Below the pieces are notes generated by a model. That model saw only the letters and a list, made by a program, of their open reading frames with translations. It did no database searches and was not told where the DNA came from. From Photobacterium sp. GJ3 (GTDB lineage: Bacteria; Pseudomonadota; Gammaproteobacteria; Enterobacterales; Vibrionaceae), in contig NZ_CP073578.1 of the NCBI RefSeq assembly GCF_018199995.1, positions 2,976,001 to 3,040,000 on the forward strand: a stretch of 64,000 nucleotides of DNA, given 5' to 3'. This document shows, piece after piece, positions 9,534 through 21,200 of this stretch (positions within the stretch are counted from its first letter, which is position 1; each line of letters starts with the position of its first letter). The translations under genes and the position numbers were made by a program.

Positions 9534-12500
9534 TTACTGGTCTGCCTGCTGCTTCAGGGCTTCAGGCACTTTAAACTCGCCGGTGAAACGGGATTGCTCG
9601 GTCACTGTCGGAGCGTCAATCGGGCCGCTCACCACATAGTTAATCTGCGTAAATACATCCACCACAGGCGACAAAGCTGTCGAGATTGCGAAGACGACAA
9701 TCGCAGTCTGAGGCGCAACGGCAAAGGCCGTCAGGACCGGAATTCCCGAGGTCAGATCCGGGACAAATTTCACTCTGGCATTCACGGTTTCATTTACCAG
9801 ATTAGCACTTCCCTGAATATACATATCCCCGGCCAGTGCTTTCATTTCAACATCATCGGTTTCAAACCGGCCATTTTCAATACGACCGGAGCCCCGGATA
9901 TAATCAAAGGCCAGGCCGTCGTCAAAAACACCCGTGAAATCAAGCTGCATCTTCCGGATGATGGAATCCAGACTGAAGAGCCCCAGAATACGTCCGGCGC
10001 CCCCCACATCGCGGATCACGCCTTTACCGGTTTCTGTTTTCATCTCACCGGTCAGAGTTTCCCGGTGCATCGACCAGGGCGCGCCCTGCCACTGGATCGA
10101 GGCATAGCTCTTAAAGCGGGCATCCTGAATCCCGCCGGAGACGCCCAGGCGTCCCATCAGCTCTGAACTGTCTTCACCGGCAATATCAAACGCGACCTGC
10201 GTTTCATTCTGATAATCATTCATCGTCCAGTGCCCATCCAGGCTCAGCGAGGTTGTGCCTGAATTCAGCTCCAGCTCTTCAAGAACCAGCGTCTGTGCTT
10301 CCCGTCGCAAGCGACCGCTCAACGAACCCAGCCGGTAGCCCTGCAACCAGAGATCTTTCACCTGCACATCCATTTGTGGCATGTAGGTCATCATATTACG
10401 GTCGAAATCAGTGACTGGTGGGATACTCATCTGTGGCACATATTTTTTGTGTGCCGCGATCGGTTCCAGCGGTTTTTCTCCTTCCGGCAGATTCAGGTGA
10501 AGCTGCTCCAGATTCACTTTCAGCGGCTGATAATCCGGCCAGGTCAGTTCGCCACTGGCTTCCCGGCTACCCAGTACGGCATGCCATTGCGTGGGTTGCT
10601 TGCGAACGGCAAGCTCCAGATCGTGCCAGTTGAGTCCGGCCAGCTTCAGTTGCTGAACGCGGGCATTCACCCGGGTTGGTAACGGCCATTGGATCAGGGG
10701 ATCTGATTGATCTGACGCTTGCTGGAACATCTGCTGGACCAGTCTGTCCCAGGCATCAATATCCAGCATTGGCGCCTGAATCCGGACGCCATGCCCTTTG
10801 GCCGGTAATCGGCGTCGCTCCGCCCGGCCCACACTGAGTTCACTGCGTGCAATGCGTAACTTGGGTTCAAGCTGAAGTTCTGCCTGATACTGGGCATCCG
10901 GCACCGTCAGACTTGCCTCAAGCCGCGTTGTGTTCCCCGCTGCCGTCAGCACCGCATGGGTGCCACTGCCGGGAAGCACCGCCAGAGGATACGGCAATTG
11001 ACTGCGGATCCTGGCCAGCGGCGCCTGAATCAGCACCTGATAATTCAGGCCGGTGTCATGCAACACCACGCCAACCTTGCCGTGCCACGCACTGCTGCCG
11101 GTCACCTGAGCGAGCAAAGGATCCCTGAGGCGCTGCTGCAATGACGGAATTTGCCAGACACCGTTCAGATCAACGTCCACCTCATAACCCGAGTCTGCAT
11201 TCGCGCCATCAAAACTGACGTTCAGCGGCTGGCCCAGCCAGTAAGCCGACACGCCTGACGCCGTAATCTGATCATCCTGAAATTCAATCCGGCCTTTGAC
11301 TTGTGAGAGCGGCAGGGACAAGCTTTCTATCGTGACCTGATTATTCTCCAGCACCGCCTCACCACTGACATGCGCCGGCTCACCACTGAAGGGGATATCC
11401 AGCGCAATCCGGGCACTGACAGGCCCCTGCACATTCACCGCCGTCAGGGCTGCCCCTACAGAATCAACCAGGGGTGTTGCCATCATGTAGTCGCGCACCT
11501 GCGCCCCTTCGGCGCCGACATCAAAATTCAGTTTCAGGTGTCCGTCCGAATGCAGCCTGGCTTCTCCCCGCACCTTTTCCGCAATCACAGCTTTGGTTTT
11601 GGCATGGCTGGCATTGAGCAGCATCCGATCGTTTTTGAAGACCAGATCCAGATCCAGTTCAGTCAGTTCCGGCCATGCCGTATCAAAACTGAAGCGTCCC
11701 TGACGGATCGGTACCCGGACCTCAAAATTCCCCGCATGTTGCGCATAAGGAAAATCCGGTAAATCCCCGTACCACAGTAATTGCGCATGGTCGGATTCCC
11801 CACCGCGAATCGCAGCGGAAAGGTAATCTGTCAGTTCCTGCCCCAGTGCTGGCCGGGGCAGATACCGCCACGCTGCGCCAGCATCTTTCACGGCAGCTTC
11901 CCCGTAAAACGATAACCAGGACGGTTGATCCGCCGGAAAATCCAGCCTGAACTGGCCGCTGGCACTCACATGCGGCGTCCGCACATCCAGCGTATCACTC
12001 CAGATCCGCCAGCCCTGCGCGCTGGTCTGCCAGTAAGCATGAACTTCAGCCTGTTCAATCGGCATCGGGGCCTGAAAAACTTTGTCATAATCCAGCGTCT
12101 GCGGCGTCACATCCAGCGTGATTTGTCCCTGACGGGCATCACCGGCAACCGTCGCATCCAGCGCTTCAAAGGCCGGTAAATACAACCACTGCTGATTCGC
12201 AAAATGGGCAAGACGAAAGGAAAAACGGGGAACGCCCAGCCCCTGACCGGCCAGACGCAAATCATTGACCAATCCGGATGGCTGCAGGGTTTGGAGCGCT
12301 TCTCTGGCCGCATTATTTTCGGGTAACAGGGTGCTGAGTGGCAGCAACCGGGCCAGATCCATACGTCCGACAGTCAGATTCCAGCGCCCCTGATTCAACT
12401 GTTCCGGCACAGGCAATTCAGATGCCAGAGCCTGTCCCCCGGCATCCACAGCCAGCCACTGCGCCGACAAATCCAGCCGTGGCCAGGCCTGCTCATCAGA

Positions 12501-13445
12501 GGCCAGCACCAGCTGATGGGTATCCAGCCGCCAGCCCGGCGCACCGTTTTGCACCACAGGCGTGAGCGAGAGCATGCCCCGCAGCAGCGCCAGTTCATGC
12601 GGCACACTCTGTTCCTGCCAGCGGACAAAAGAATCCTGGAATCTGAGCTGGCCGCTGTCGAGCCGGCCATTGTCCAGCGTGAACCAGGCTTCGGTGTTAA
12701 TCTGACTTTCTGTGATTTTTTCGCCGCCCAGCATGGCCTGATTCAGCCAGGGGGTAAACGAGAGGTTACGGGCACGGGCATAAACCGTTCCCGACAACTT
12801 GGGCAGACCATCTTTGGCCGAAAGGTTGGCGATCACGCTCAATTCATTGAGCTCCGTGCCGGGAATACTGACAATCCCTTCCGCCAAGTGCTGATCACCG
12901 CGACGATCCCATTTCAATTCCTTGACCGCAATCGGCTGCCGGTGCCCTGCCGGAGAGGTCACGATCAGCGTGGCATCACGCAGAGAAAAGGTACCCAACT
13001 GAACAAGCAGCGCCTGTTCCAGACGGGCCAGACCCACATGGCGATCGGTATTCGGTTCCTGACTGCCTTGCGGCAGCTGCGTCAGATCCAGAGAAAGTCC
13101 ATACAGCTGTACATCCCGGAAAACCGGTTTGAGATTCTGAAGAGAACGCCACAGATCAACTTCAAAATCGACCTCACGAACCTGAATCATGTCATGGCTG
13201 TTCTGTCCCAGACTGACACCGTGCAGCGCCATCACCGGACCCAGATTGTGCCAGCGCCCTTCCACCAGTTCGACGCTAATCTGCAGGTTCGCTTCCGCCG
13301 ACAACCACCGGGTAATCGGGTCACGATAGTCATTGAGCTGCGGTAACAATATACGTAAAGACGTGATCAGCACTGCGCCGATGACCAGCAAAGTCAGCAA
13401 CGTCCATTTCAGGGCGCGGGACAGATTTATCAGCACAGGAAACAC
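9534..13445 (-). CDS. yhdP: AsmA-like envelope protein YhdP
   Basis: YhdP belongs with TamB and YdbH to the AsmA-like proteins that bridge inner and outer membranes and move phospholipids. The predicted product is 1303 residues with one N-terminal membrane anchor (about 12-32, TLLTLLVIGAVLIT). A very long beta-rich periplasmic groove follows, then a C-terminal DUF3971/AsmA-type region (GGAGRILGLFSLDSI; QINYVVSGPIDAPTV). The start is a GTG at 13445; no better ATG exists nearby. It lies 16 bp after rng, as in many gammaproteobacteria, so rng-yhdP are probably co-transcribed. Confidence 0.95.
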   Translation of the reverse strand: MFPVLINLSRALKWTLLTLLVIGAVLITSLRILLPQLNDYRDPITRWLSAEANLQISVELVEGRWHNLGPVMALHGVSLGQNSHDMIQVREVDFEVDLWRSLQNLKPVFRDVQLYGLSLDLTQLPQGSQEPNTDRHVGLARLEQALLVQLGTFSLRDATLIVTSPAGHRQPIAVKELKWDRRGDQHLAEGIVSIPGTELNELSVIANLSAKDGLPKLSGTVYARARNLSFTPWLNQAMLGGEKITESQINTEAWFTLDNGRLDSGQLRFQDSFVRWQEQSVPHELALLRGMLSLTPVVQNGAPGWRLDTHQLVLASDEQAWPRLDLSAQWLAVDAGGQALASELPVPEQLNQGRWNLTVGRMDLARLLPLSTLLPENNAAREALQTLQPSGLVNDLRLAGQGLGVPRFSFRLAHFANQQWLYLPAFEALDATVAGDARQGQITLDVTPQTLDYDKVFQAPMPIEQAEVHAYWQTSAQGWRIWSDTLDVRTPHVSASGQFRLDFPADQPSWLSFYGEAAVKDAGAAWRYLPRPALGQELTDYLSAAIRGGESDHAQLLWYGDLPDFPYAQHAGNFEVRVPIRQGRFSFDTAWPELTELDLDLVFKNDRMLLNASHAKTKAVIAEKVRGEARLHSDGHLKLNFDVGAEGAQVRDYMMATPLVDSVGAALTAVNVQGPVSARIALDIPFSGEPAHVSGEAVLENNQVTIESLSLPLSQVKGRIEFQDDQITASGVSAYWLGQPLNVSFDGANADSGYEVDVDLNGVWQIPSLQQRLRDPLLAQVTGSSAWHGKVGVVLHDTGLNYQVLIQAPLARIRSQLPYPLAVLPGSGTHAVLTAAGNTTRLEASLTVPDAQYQAELQLEPKLRIARSELSVGRAERRRLPAKGHGVRIQAPMLDIDAWDRLVQQMFQQASDQSDPLIQWPLPTRVNARVQQLKLAGLNWHDLELAVRKQPTQWHAVLGSREASGELTWPDYQPLKVNLEQLHLNLPEGEKPLEPIAAHKKYVPQMSIPPVTDFDRNMMTYMPQMDVQVKDLWLQGYRLGSLSGRLRREAQTLVLEELELNSGTTSLSLDGHWTMNDYQNETQVAFDIAGEDSSELMGRLGVSGGIQDARFKSYASIQWQGAPWSMHRETLTGEMKTETGKGVIRDVGGAGRILGLFSLDSIIRKMQLDFTGVFDDGLAFDYIRGSGRIENGRFETDDVEMKALAGDMYIQGSANLVNETVNARVKFVPDLTSGIPVLTAFAVAPQTAIVVFAISTALSPVVDVFTQINYVVSGPIDAPTVTEQSRFTGEFKVPEALKQQADQ

Positions 13446-13461
13446 ACACTCGCCTCGGGGT

Positions 13462-14931
13462 TTACATCATCACGACGTCAAACTGTTCTTGGTTATACAA
13501 AGGTTCAATTTTCACTTCGACCTGCTTGCCGATGAAAACTTCCAGCTCTGCCATGGCATGATATTCTTCGCCAGCGAGCGTTTCCGCCACCGCCGGAGAC
13601 ACATACACGGCAAAACGGTCCGCATCATATGCCCGGTTCACACGGGTAATTTCACGCAGAATTTCATAACAGACACTGTCGACGGTTTTCACCGTTCCGC
13701 GCCCTTCACAGGTTGGACAAGTGCCGCACAGCACATGTTCAATACTTTCGCGGGTGCGTTTACGGGTCATTTCCACCAGCCCGAGCTGCGTAAAGCCGTT
13801 GATATTGGTCTTCACGCGATCATAGGATAAGGCCTGCTCCAGTGCCGTCAGCACGCGGCGGCGGTGTTCTTCAGAAGCCATATCGATGAAATCAATAATG
13901 ATGATGCCCCCCAGATTGCGCAGACGCAGCTGCCGGGCAATGGCTTTAGTTGCTTCGATATTGGTGTTGAAGATCGTTTCTTCGAGATTACGGCGACCAA
14001 CAAAGGCACCGGTATTAATATCGATCGTGGTCATGGCTTCCGTCTGATCAATAATCAGATACCCCCCCGATTTCAGTTCGACTTTGCGATCCAAGGCACG
14101 CTGAATTTCATTTTCGGTATCGTACAAGTCGAAGATGGGCTGCTCACCACTGTAATGCACCAGTTTGCGGCTCAGTTCGGGGACAAATTCATCGGTGAAT
14201 TCAACCAGGCTGTCAAACGCCAGACGGGAATCCACATAGATGGAATCCAGCTCCGTGCCGACAAAATCCCGCAGAATACGTTGCGCCAGTCCCAGCTCAC
14301 CATAAAGCATGGATTTACTTTTGTATTTTTTCCGACGTTCCAGTACTTTTCGCCACAGATGCTTGAGAAATGCTGCATCCTGAGACATTTCTTCCTCAGA
14401 GGCACCCTCGGCTGCGGTACGGATAATAAAACCGCCCAGCTCATCGCAATGCGGCAATACCAGCTTTTTCAGCCGTTCCCGCTCAGTTTCACTTTCAATC
14501 CGTTGCGAAACCCCCACATGACTGGCACCCGGCATAAAGACCAGATACCGTGACGGCAGGGTGACATCTGTGGTCAGTCGGGCCCCTTTGGTGCCCAGCG
14601 GATCTTTCACCACCTGAACCACCAGATCCTGCCCCTGACGGACCAGTTCCGAAATATCCCGGACCTGAAACTGCTGTTTTTCATTTTCTGCCACACATTC
14701 AGTATGCGGCACGATATCAGAGGCATGCAGAAACGCTGCTTTATCCAGACCAATATCGACAAAAGCAGCCTGCATCCCAGGCAGGACACGGCTGACTTTT
14801 CCTTTGTAGATATTCCCCACAATGCCACGCTTGGATTCGCGCTCAATATGGATTTCCTGGAGGTTGCCCCCCTCGATCATCGCGACGCGGGTTTCACTGG
14901 GTGTCACATTGATTAGCAGTTCGGTACTCAT
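13462..14931 (-). CDS. rng: Ribonuclease G
   Basis: RNase G is an RNase E-family endoribonuclease that trims 16S rRNA 5' ends and some mRNAs. It has 489 residues, as in E. coli. An S1 domain (about 39-125, GNIYKGKVSRVLPGMQAAFVDIG) is followed by an RNase H-like fold, the metal-binding aspartates in IDINTG and IDFIDM, and the Zn-link CGTCPTC near residue 405. Two long G tracts in this gene (six at 14867-14872 and seven at 14062-14068, read as C on the plus strand) keep the frame, which is relevant to the frameshift discussion. It is followed closely by yhdP and preceded by maf. Confidence 0.97.
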   Translation of the reverse strand: MSTELLINVTPSETRVAMIEGGNLQEIHIERESKRGIVGNIYKGKVSRVLPGMQAAFVDIGLDKAAFLHASDIVPHTECVAENEKQQFQVRDISELVRQGQDLVVQVVKDPLGTKGARLTTDVTLPSRYLVFMPGASHVGVSQRIESETERERLKKLVLPHCDELGGFIIRTAAEGASEEEMSQDAAFLKHLWRKVLERRKKYKSKSMLYGELGLAQRILRDFVGTELDSIYVDSRLAFDSLVEFTDEFVPELSRKLVHYSGEQPIFDLYDTENEIQRALDRKVELKSGGYLIIDQTEAMTTIDINTGAFVGRRNLEETIFNTNIEATKAIARQLRLRNLGGIIIIDFIDMASEEHRRRVLTALEQALSYDRVKTNINGFTQLGLVEMTRKRTRESIEHVLCGTCPTCEGRGTVKTVDSVCYEILREITRVNRAYDADRFAVYVSPAVAETLAGEEYHAMAELEVFIGKQVEVKIEPLYNQEQFDVVMM

Positions 14932-14947
14932 GGATGCCTCTGTCGTT

Positions 14948-15514
14948 TTAATGGGTCATAAACTCTCGGATCAGCGCATCAGTTTCCAGCAGTGGTAGAC
15001 CCACAACTGCATGGTAACTGCCTTCAATACGGGCAATAAATTTCCCGCCAATCCCCTGAATGGCATAACTGCCGGCTTTGTCCTGAGGCTCACCACTTTG
15101 CCAGTAGTCCTGAATATCCTGTTCAGTCAGCGCGCGGAACCACACATCCGTGACGACCAGTGTGGTCGCCTGACGAGCTTGTGTTGCCACTGTCACCGCA
15201 GTCATTACCTGATGGCTTCGTCCGGATAATAGCATGAGCATCTCACGGCTGTGCGCAAAATCCCTCGGCTTTTCAAGAATCTGGCCATCTATAACAACGA
15301 TAGTATCTGAACCAACCACTGGCGTTGTCCCGTTCGTAACACAGACACCGGCCATGGCTTTATCGCGGGATAAGCGCTGCACATAGTCAGCCGGGGTTTC
15401 ATCCGGTTGATGCTGCTCTGCAACATCCAGGGTCAGGATTTCGAAGGCGTAGCCGAGCTGGGTCAGCAATTCTTTCCGGCGCGGTGAGCCGGAAGCCAGG
15501 AACACTTGTGTCAT
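14948..15514 (-). CDS. maf: Maf-family nucleoside triphosphate pyrophosphatase
   Basis: Maf/YhdE hydrolyses dTTP, UTP and modified pyrimidine nucleotides to monophosphates as a house-cleaning enzyme. Start ATG 15514 (MTQVFLASGSPRRKELL) gives 188 residues; an in-frame TTG three codons upstream is unlikely. Key motifs are the N-terminal SGSPRR loop, VVGSDTIVV with the catalytic aspartate, and the C-terminal GIGGKFIARIEGSYHAVVGLP. It lies between mreD and rng, the classic mre-maf-rng order. Confidence 0.95.
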   Translation of the reverse strand: MTQVFLASGSPRRKELLTQLGYAFEILTLDVAEQHQPDETPADYVQRLSRDKAMAGVCVTNGTTPVVGSDTIVVIDGQILEKPRDFAHSREMLMLLSGRSHQVMTAVTVATQARQATTLVVTDVWFRALTEQDIQDYWQSGEPQDKAGSYAIQGIGGKFIARIEGSYHAVVGLPLLETDALIREFMTH

Positions 15515-15570
15515 CTTGTTCAACCTTGAAGCGCTGCATTGTGTTGGAACACACCTTTCACAGCACCCGA

Positions 15571-15594
15571 ATAAAAAAGGGGGCCACAGCCCCC
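15571..15594 (-). terminator. Intrinsic terminator after mreD
   Basis: Read on the minus strand, GGGGGC-TGTG-GCCCCC is followed by six T residues. It begins right at the mreD stop codon and should end much of the mreBCD transcript before maf. Confidence 0.88.
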
Positions 15595-16083
15595 CTAACG
15601 AATTGAGAACTTACGGCGAATACGGCGTAAGAACAGAAACAGCCACGGCCAGAGAACGAAGTTCAGCAACACCGCCCAAAGCCGGTTCGGATCGAACTCA
15701 ATTTCGACCACCAGAAACTCAGCCCAGAATTCCACCAGCTTACCAGCGAGCGACAACAGAGCAACAATCATCGCCTGTTGCCACAACGAGAGGTTTCGCA
15801 TGACCTGAAAGTTCAAGGCCACAATGTAGCACAGGACTGACATCATCAGGCCCCGGATGCCCAGCGTTGAACCCAGCAACAGATCCCAGATGAGTCCCAG
15901 GATCAGTGCAGTGCCGACATTCACCCGGTGCGGCAATGCCAGCACCCAGTAAAAGGCGACCAGCATGACCCAGGACGGCCGGAACATTTCAAACTGTCCC
16001 GGCCATGGCGCTGCTTGCAGGATCAGCGCCACGACAAATGACAGCCAAATCAGCAGAATGCCATTGGCCCGCGTATCAACCAT
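15595..16083 (-). CDS. mreD: Rod shape-determining protein MreD
   Basis: MreD is an inner-membrane part of the elongasome that, with MreC, activates RodA/PBP2. Start ATG 16083 (MVDTRANGILLIW) has an AAAGGAGA site and gives 162 residues, the family norm. The longer open frame to 16194 is upstream read-through inside mreC. About five hydrophobic helices are visible and the C-terminus is Arg/Lys-rich. It overlaps the mreC stop by 8 bp, indicating translational coupling. Confidence 0.94.
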   Translation of the reverse strand: MVDTRANGILLIWLSFVVALILQAAPWPGQFEMFRPSWVMLVAFYWVLALPHRVNVGTALILGLIWDLLLGSTLGIRGLMMSVLCYIVALNFQVMRNLSLWQQAMIVALLSLAGKLVEFWAEFLVVEIEFDPNRLWAVLLNFVLWPWLFLFLRRIRRKFSIR

Positions 16084-16939
16084 CGACCGATTCTCCTTTA
16101 TTGACGACCAGCCTTTCTCTGTCGGTCGGCCAGACCAGCAGCAGATAGCGTAAGCGGTCAAACTGCACTGTCGGCATGGCTTTGATTTGTGCAAAAGGTC
16201 GCTTGTTATCGAACGAGAACTCTGTCACCCGTGCAACCGGATAACCTTCCGGATAACGGCCACCCAAACCGGAAGTCACCAGCAAGTCACCCACTTTGAT
16301 ATCGGTGCTGCTCGGAACATGTTCCAGTTGAATGATATCCTGTTCACCACTGCCGGACGCAATGACCCGGATATCATTCCGCACCACCTGAACCGGCAAG
16401 GCATGGGTCGGGTCAATCAGCAGCAAAACACGACTGTTATGAGCGCCGACGTAAGAAACCTGACCGACGATCCCTTTGTCGTTGATCACCGGCTGGCCTT
16501 CATACACGCCGTCAACATGACCTTTATCAATCATCACCTGATGACTGTAAGGATCGGAGTCGACTGCCATGACTTCTGCCACCATTTTGCGTTCATCACG
16601 CACAAAAGGTGAGCCCAGCAGCTCTCGCAGTCGCTGGTTTTCCTGTTGCAGTTGTTCAAGCAACAGCACATCGCTCTGCTTTACCAGTAAATCACGCTTA
16701 AGCGCTTTGTTTTCCGCCAATAACCGCTGATGAGAACTGAACTGGCTGGAAAGACCATCCAGAATTTCACGGGGAAGGTTCGCCGCATATTGCAACGGGG
16801 CAACAGCAGAGTTCAGGACGTAACGGACCTGTGCGAAAGCGTCAAGACGGCTGTCGGCCAGCATTAAGCCGACCGACAGTAACATGGCAAGAAACAGGCG
16901 CAGTTGCAGAGAGGGGCCTCTGCCAAAGATAGGTTTCAT
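16076..16939 (-). CDS. mreC: Rod shape-determining protein MreC
   Basis: MreC is a periplasmic scaffold of the cell-elongation machinery. Its 287 residues comprise a short cytosolic N-terminus (MKPIFGRGPSLQLR), one membrane helix (about 13-30), a coiled coil (about 65-105, LLEQLQQENQRLRELLG) and two beta-barrel domains. The family motif VVRNDIRVIASGSG and the ending LLLVWPTDRERL fit. It starts 40 bp after the restored mreB stop. Confidence 0.95.
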   Translation of the reverse strand: MKPIFGRGPSLQLRLFLAMLLSVGLMLADSRLDAFAQVRYVLNSAVAPLQYAANLPREILDGLSSQFSSHQRLLAENKALKRDLLVKQSDVLLLEQLQQENQRLRELLGSPFVRDERKMVAEVMAVDSDPYSHQVMIDKGHVDGVYEGQPVINDKGIVGQVSYVGAHNSRVLLLIDPTHALPVQVVRNDIRVIASGSGEQDIIQLEHVPSSTDIKVGDLLVTSGLGGRYPEGYPVARVTEFSFDNKRPFAQIKAMPTVQFDRLRYLLLVWPTDRERLVVNKGESVDG

Positions 16940-16979
16940 GTAACACTATGACCTGTTTGAATTTCTGCCGGGGTAGACA

Positions 16980-18031
<1,052 letters not shown>

Positions 18032-18221
18032 CTAATCCTGCAAGCTCAAAATTCGTAAAAATTGCGCCTAAATGTATCAAGGGGTCGGTAGCGAGACAAG
18101 ATAAGCTTTGTCAAACCTGCCACAGATCCTCATTTTTGGGAGTTGAGAACCTTCAATGCCTGCTTTTGCAGCAAATGACTGGATGCCGCGGCGATGTAAG
18201 TCCACACTCTCCTTGATCGAA

Positions 18222-18247
18222 TCTGCTGGCCTTTCGGGGCCAACAGA
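18222..18247 (-). terminator. Hairpin after the second mshQ-type gene
   Basis: TCTGCTGGCC and GGCCAACAGA form a 10-bp stem with one mismatch and a 6-base loop, immediately after the stop codon of the upstream minus-strand gene. There is no clear T tract, so it may be a weak terminator or a 3'-end stabiliser. Confidence 0.5.
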
Positions 18248-18249
18248 CC

Positions 18250-21200
18250 TTATTCACTCAGGGCCTGATTGATATTTCTTTCCCCACGGTAAATGATGCG
18301 ATCATTTCCGCGATACAATCCAAAGGTCACCACGGCGGACGGGTTTTCATCGCCCTGGCCGCGCCAATCGTACAGTAGCCAAGGCTGCGAAACAGCCCCG
18401 ACCTGGGTCCCGGCAGATGAATCTTTGATTGCATTTTCGCCCGCAATGGCAGCCGGTGTCTCTGCGACCAGCTTCTGCCAGAAGCGGACCTGCTCCCGGA
18501 CAGCAGCTCCGGTCGCATATAAATCACCGGGTTGTGAGTCCCCACTTACAACCATTTTCACGCCGTCGGAGGCCGTGAATGCGGTACTCTCGGCATGGGT
18601 GATCCCTTGCCGGAAATAATGCTGCCCCTCAAAGCGGGAATCACTGTCATCCCCATTCACCACAAACTGACCATCCTGCCAGTATTCCAGAATCACAGGA
18701 ATATTGATCAGCGCACCTTCCCGGCCCACACTATCTTCCAGTCGCATCCGGCCATAGCGGGCATGAATATTCCCACTCAATGGCGCGGCCAGCTCCGGTG
18801 TCGCACCATTCTGATGCCGGATCGCCATCGTTTTTGAGTTGAAATCACTGCACCCGCGAGTTGCACAGTCGGCCCGACCATCGACCGTCAATCCTAATTG
18901 CACCCGATACGGCCCATCGGGTGAAGTCGCTTTGGGGATCGCCTGACGAAGCAGACGCAAAAAGCGAAGGCTGTTCTGACCGATCTGCTGCGTTGCCTGC
19001 CGCCAGGGTTGCTCATGCACCTGCTCTGACAAGCGATTCGTCAGTGCATTCGCTGCACCCCCGCTGGCGGCAGCGTCAATCGCCTGAAGGACCAGAGATT
19101 CCTGAAAACGCCTGTCGAACAACCCATAATTGCGTGTCGGTGCATTCCGGGTATTTTGTGCTTCGACTGTCGCACGCCAGAGAAATGGCTGGTCCATATA
19201 AGTAAAATCGTCATAAGCATCCACAACGGTACTGGCAGTGATGGCAAAATGATGCGGATAAAAGCGCCCGATTTCACCAACCCCCTGTACTATCGCCATG
19301 CCCAGATAATCCGCATCGGCCTGCAACCACAGGCTACCAACTTCACTCCAGCTTAAGTTGTTGATTTGAAGTCCCTGTCGTGCCTGAATCGCGGCCTGAA
19401 ATTCAGAATTCAGGCTGCCGTTCAATGCGCCACCGACGCCCCCATCACCGACTGGCGAGGCAGGTTCTGCTGGAATCGACAATCGAATGGGTGCGGGCAA
19501 GCCTGTGACCGAATAGTAATTCGGCGTGGTCGGCACAGTACACCAACGTGGGTCCGCATGCCTGGTTGCTTCGATATCGGGGCGACCATCTTTTGATGAA
19601 TCCTGCAGAGGAGCCGCCAATTCGTCGGTCCAGATCACAGGCTTGAAGGTCACAGAGAAAGATTCCCCTGCAGCGACAAAGCCAGGTCCGGTGGATGCCG
19701 TCCCGGTGTGATCCGTACTGCTTGCCGAGTGAATATCACACATGGCAAAAGTGTAAGGGCGGGATGAGATGACAGCAGTCCCCACCAGCCCGGGCCAGTC
19801 CTCCCGAAAATTCACACAGTTTGTATCATTGGCATCACAAAATTCCGGACGCCAATTCCTATCGGAAATACCGAATGACACCTCACCTGCATCGGGGTAC
19901 CGGACCGAAACACGGGCACTGCCGTTTGTAAACCGAATCGGGAGTATCGATTGGACAGAGGCATTGAAAGGTGTTTGATTCACAAACACCGGCTGCGTGC
20001 CTGTATCCGGGCGAACATAGTCCAGCGCAGAGAACCGTATCAGCATCTCTTCTCCTGTCTCACCGCCGTAGTCTTCAATGACATCGCACTGCGCACCCTG
20101 AGAAGCGACCGCCTCAATCACCACCTCTTCCTCCCGGCCCGCAATCATCTGAATGGCCCGGTCACGATGAATTCTGAAACCAAAGGGGGCAAAACGATAT
20201 GGGCCACTCTCGGTAACCAACAGCTGATTTGAAGGGGCACGAACCGATGCTGCAACCTGAACATCCCCAACCAGAAGGCTTTGCAAATATAAAGTCATAT
20301 TGCCTCCTGAAATCGGGACAAAATCCAGATTGGATTGACAGGGTCCATTGGAGGTGGCCGAAAAACACACATCGTCATTCAAACCGGATGGGGAGGATAG
20401 AATGGAAATATTGCCAACGAACCCTGTATCCCTCACACCGTTTTTGAGCACCGTAAACTGAACCGGAATCGATTCGCAGGTGAGTCCGTATCCAATTCCT
20501 GGAGAGATCGTCAGTTCATACTCATCCTGACCTGAACAACTCCTCGTATCCCCGACGATGACGGCCCGATCACGCATGATCAGATCTTTCACAACGACAG
20601 CCCCCCGAATCGCGGCTGAGCCTGACATCAACAATCGGTTTTCACTGAAGATAAATGCACGCAATTCTGAACTGCCGGATAACTGAATATCGGCTTGCGA
20701 TGTATGCGCAATCATCACTAAATCGTCAGCGGGGCCTGTATGATTCAATCGCCCTGTTCTGGTGACATTCAAGGTCTTCACGTTCAACGTCGTCTTCCCC
20801 TGAATACTCAGTTGGCCATGGACCGTGATGTCCCCAATCGTGTAATTCCCCCCGAAAATGAAACATGCACATCCTGGTCGATGATCAGCTGCTCATAAAC
20901 ACCCGGCGGAATCGTGACAGAGTCACCGACTAAATCGATTCGGGGACCTCGGGTCGGAAAACTCATAAATTCAGGTTTATCAACCAATCGTGACGGATCC
21001 GCAACACAGGCTGACGACAGGCCATTTTCGGCCACAGCGCAGCTGTTCGAATTTTCATTTGTAACGTTCGCAAACCCAATCTGATAAGTCACCGGAACAC
21101 CAATGACCTGTGCGTTATCAAGAAATTGTGCGGTGCCAGTCGGATCCCAGGTCTGAACAGGGCCATTAAAAAAACGGCATTGTTCAATCTCAAAGGGCCT

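Noticed and set aside
12516..13346. 276-codon open frame on the plus strand opposite yhdP
   Set aside because: Antisense shadow of a well-supported 1303-residue gene; no ribosome-binding site and no recognisable domain.
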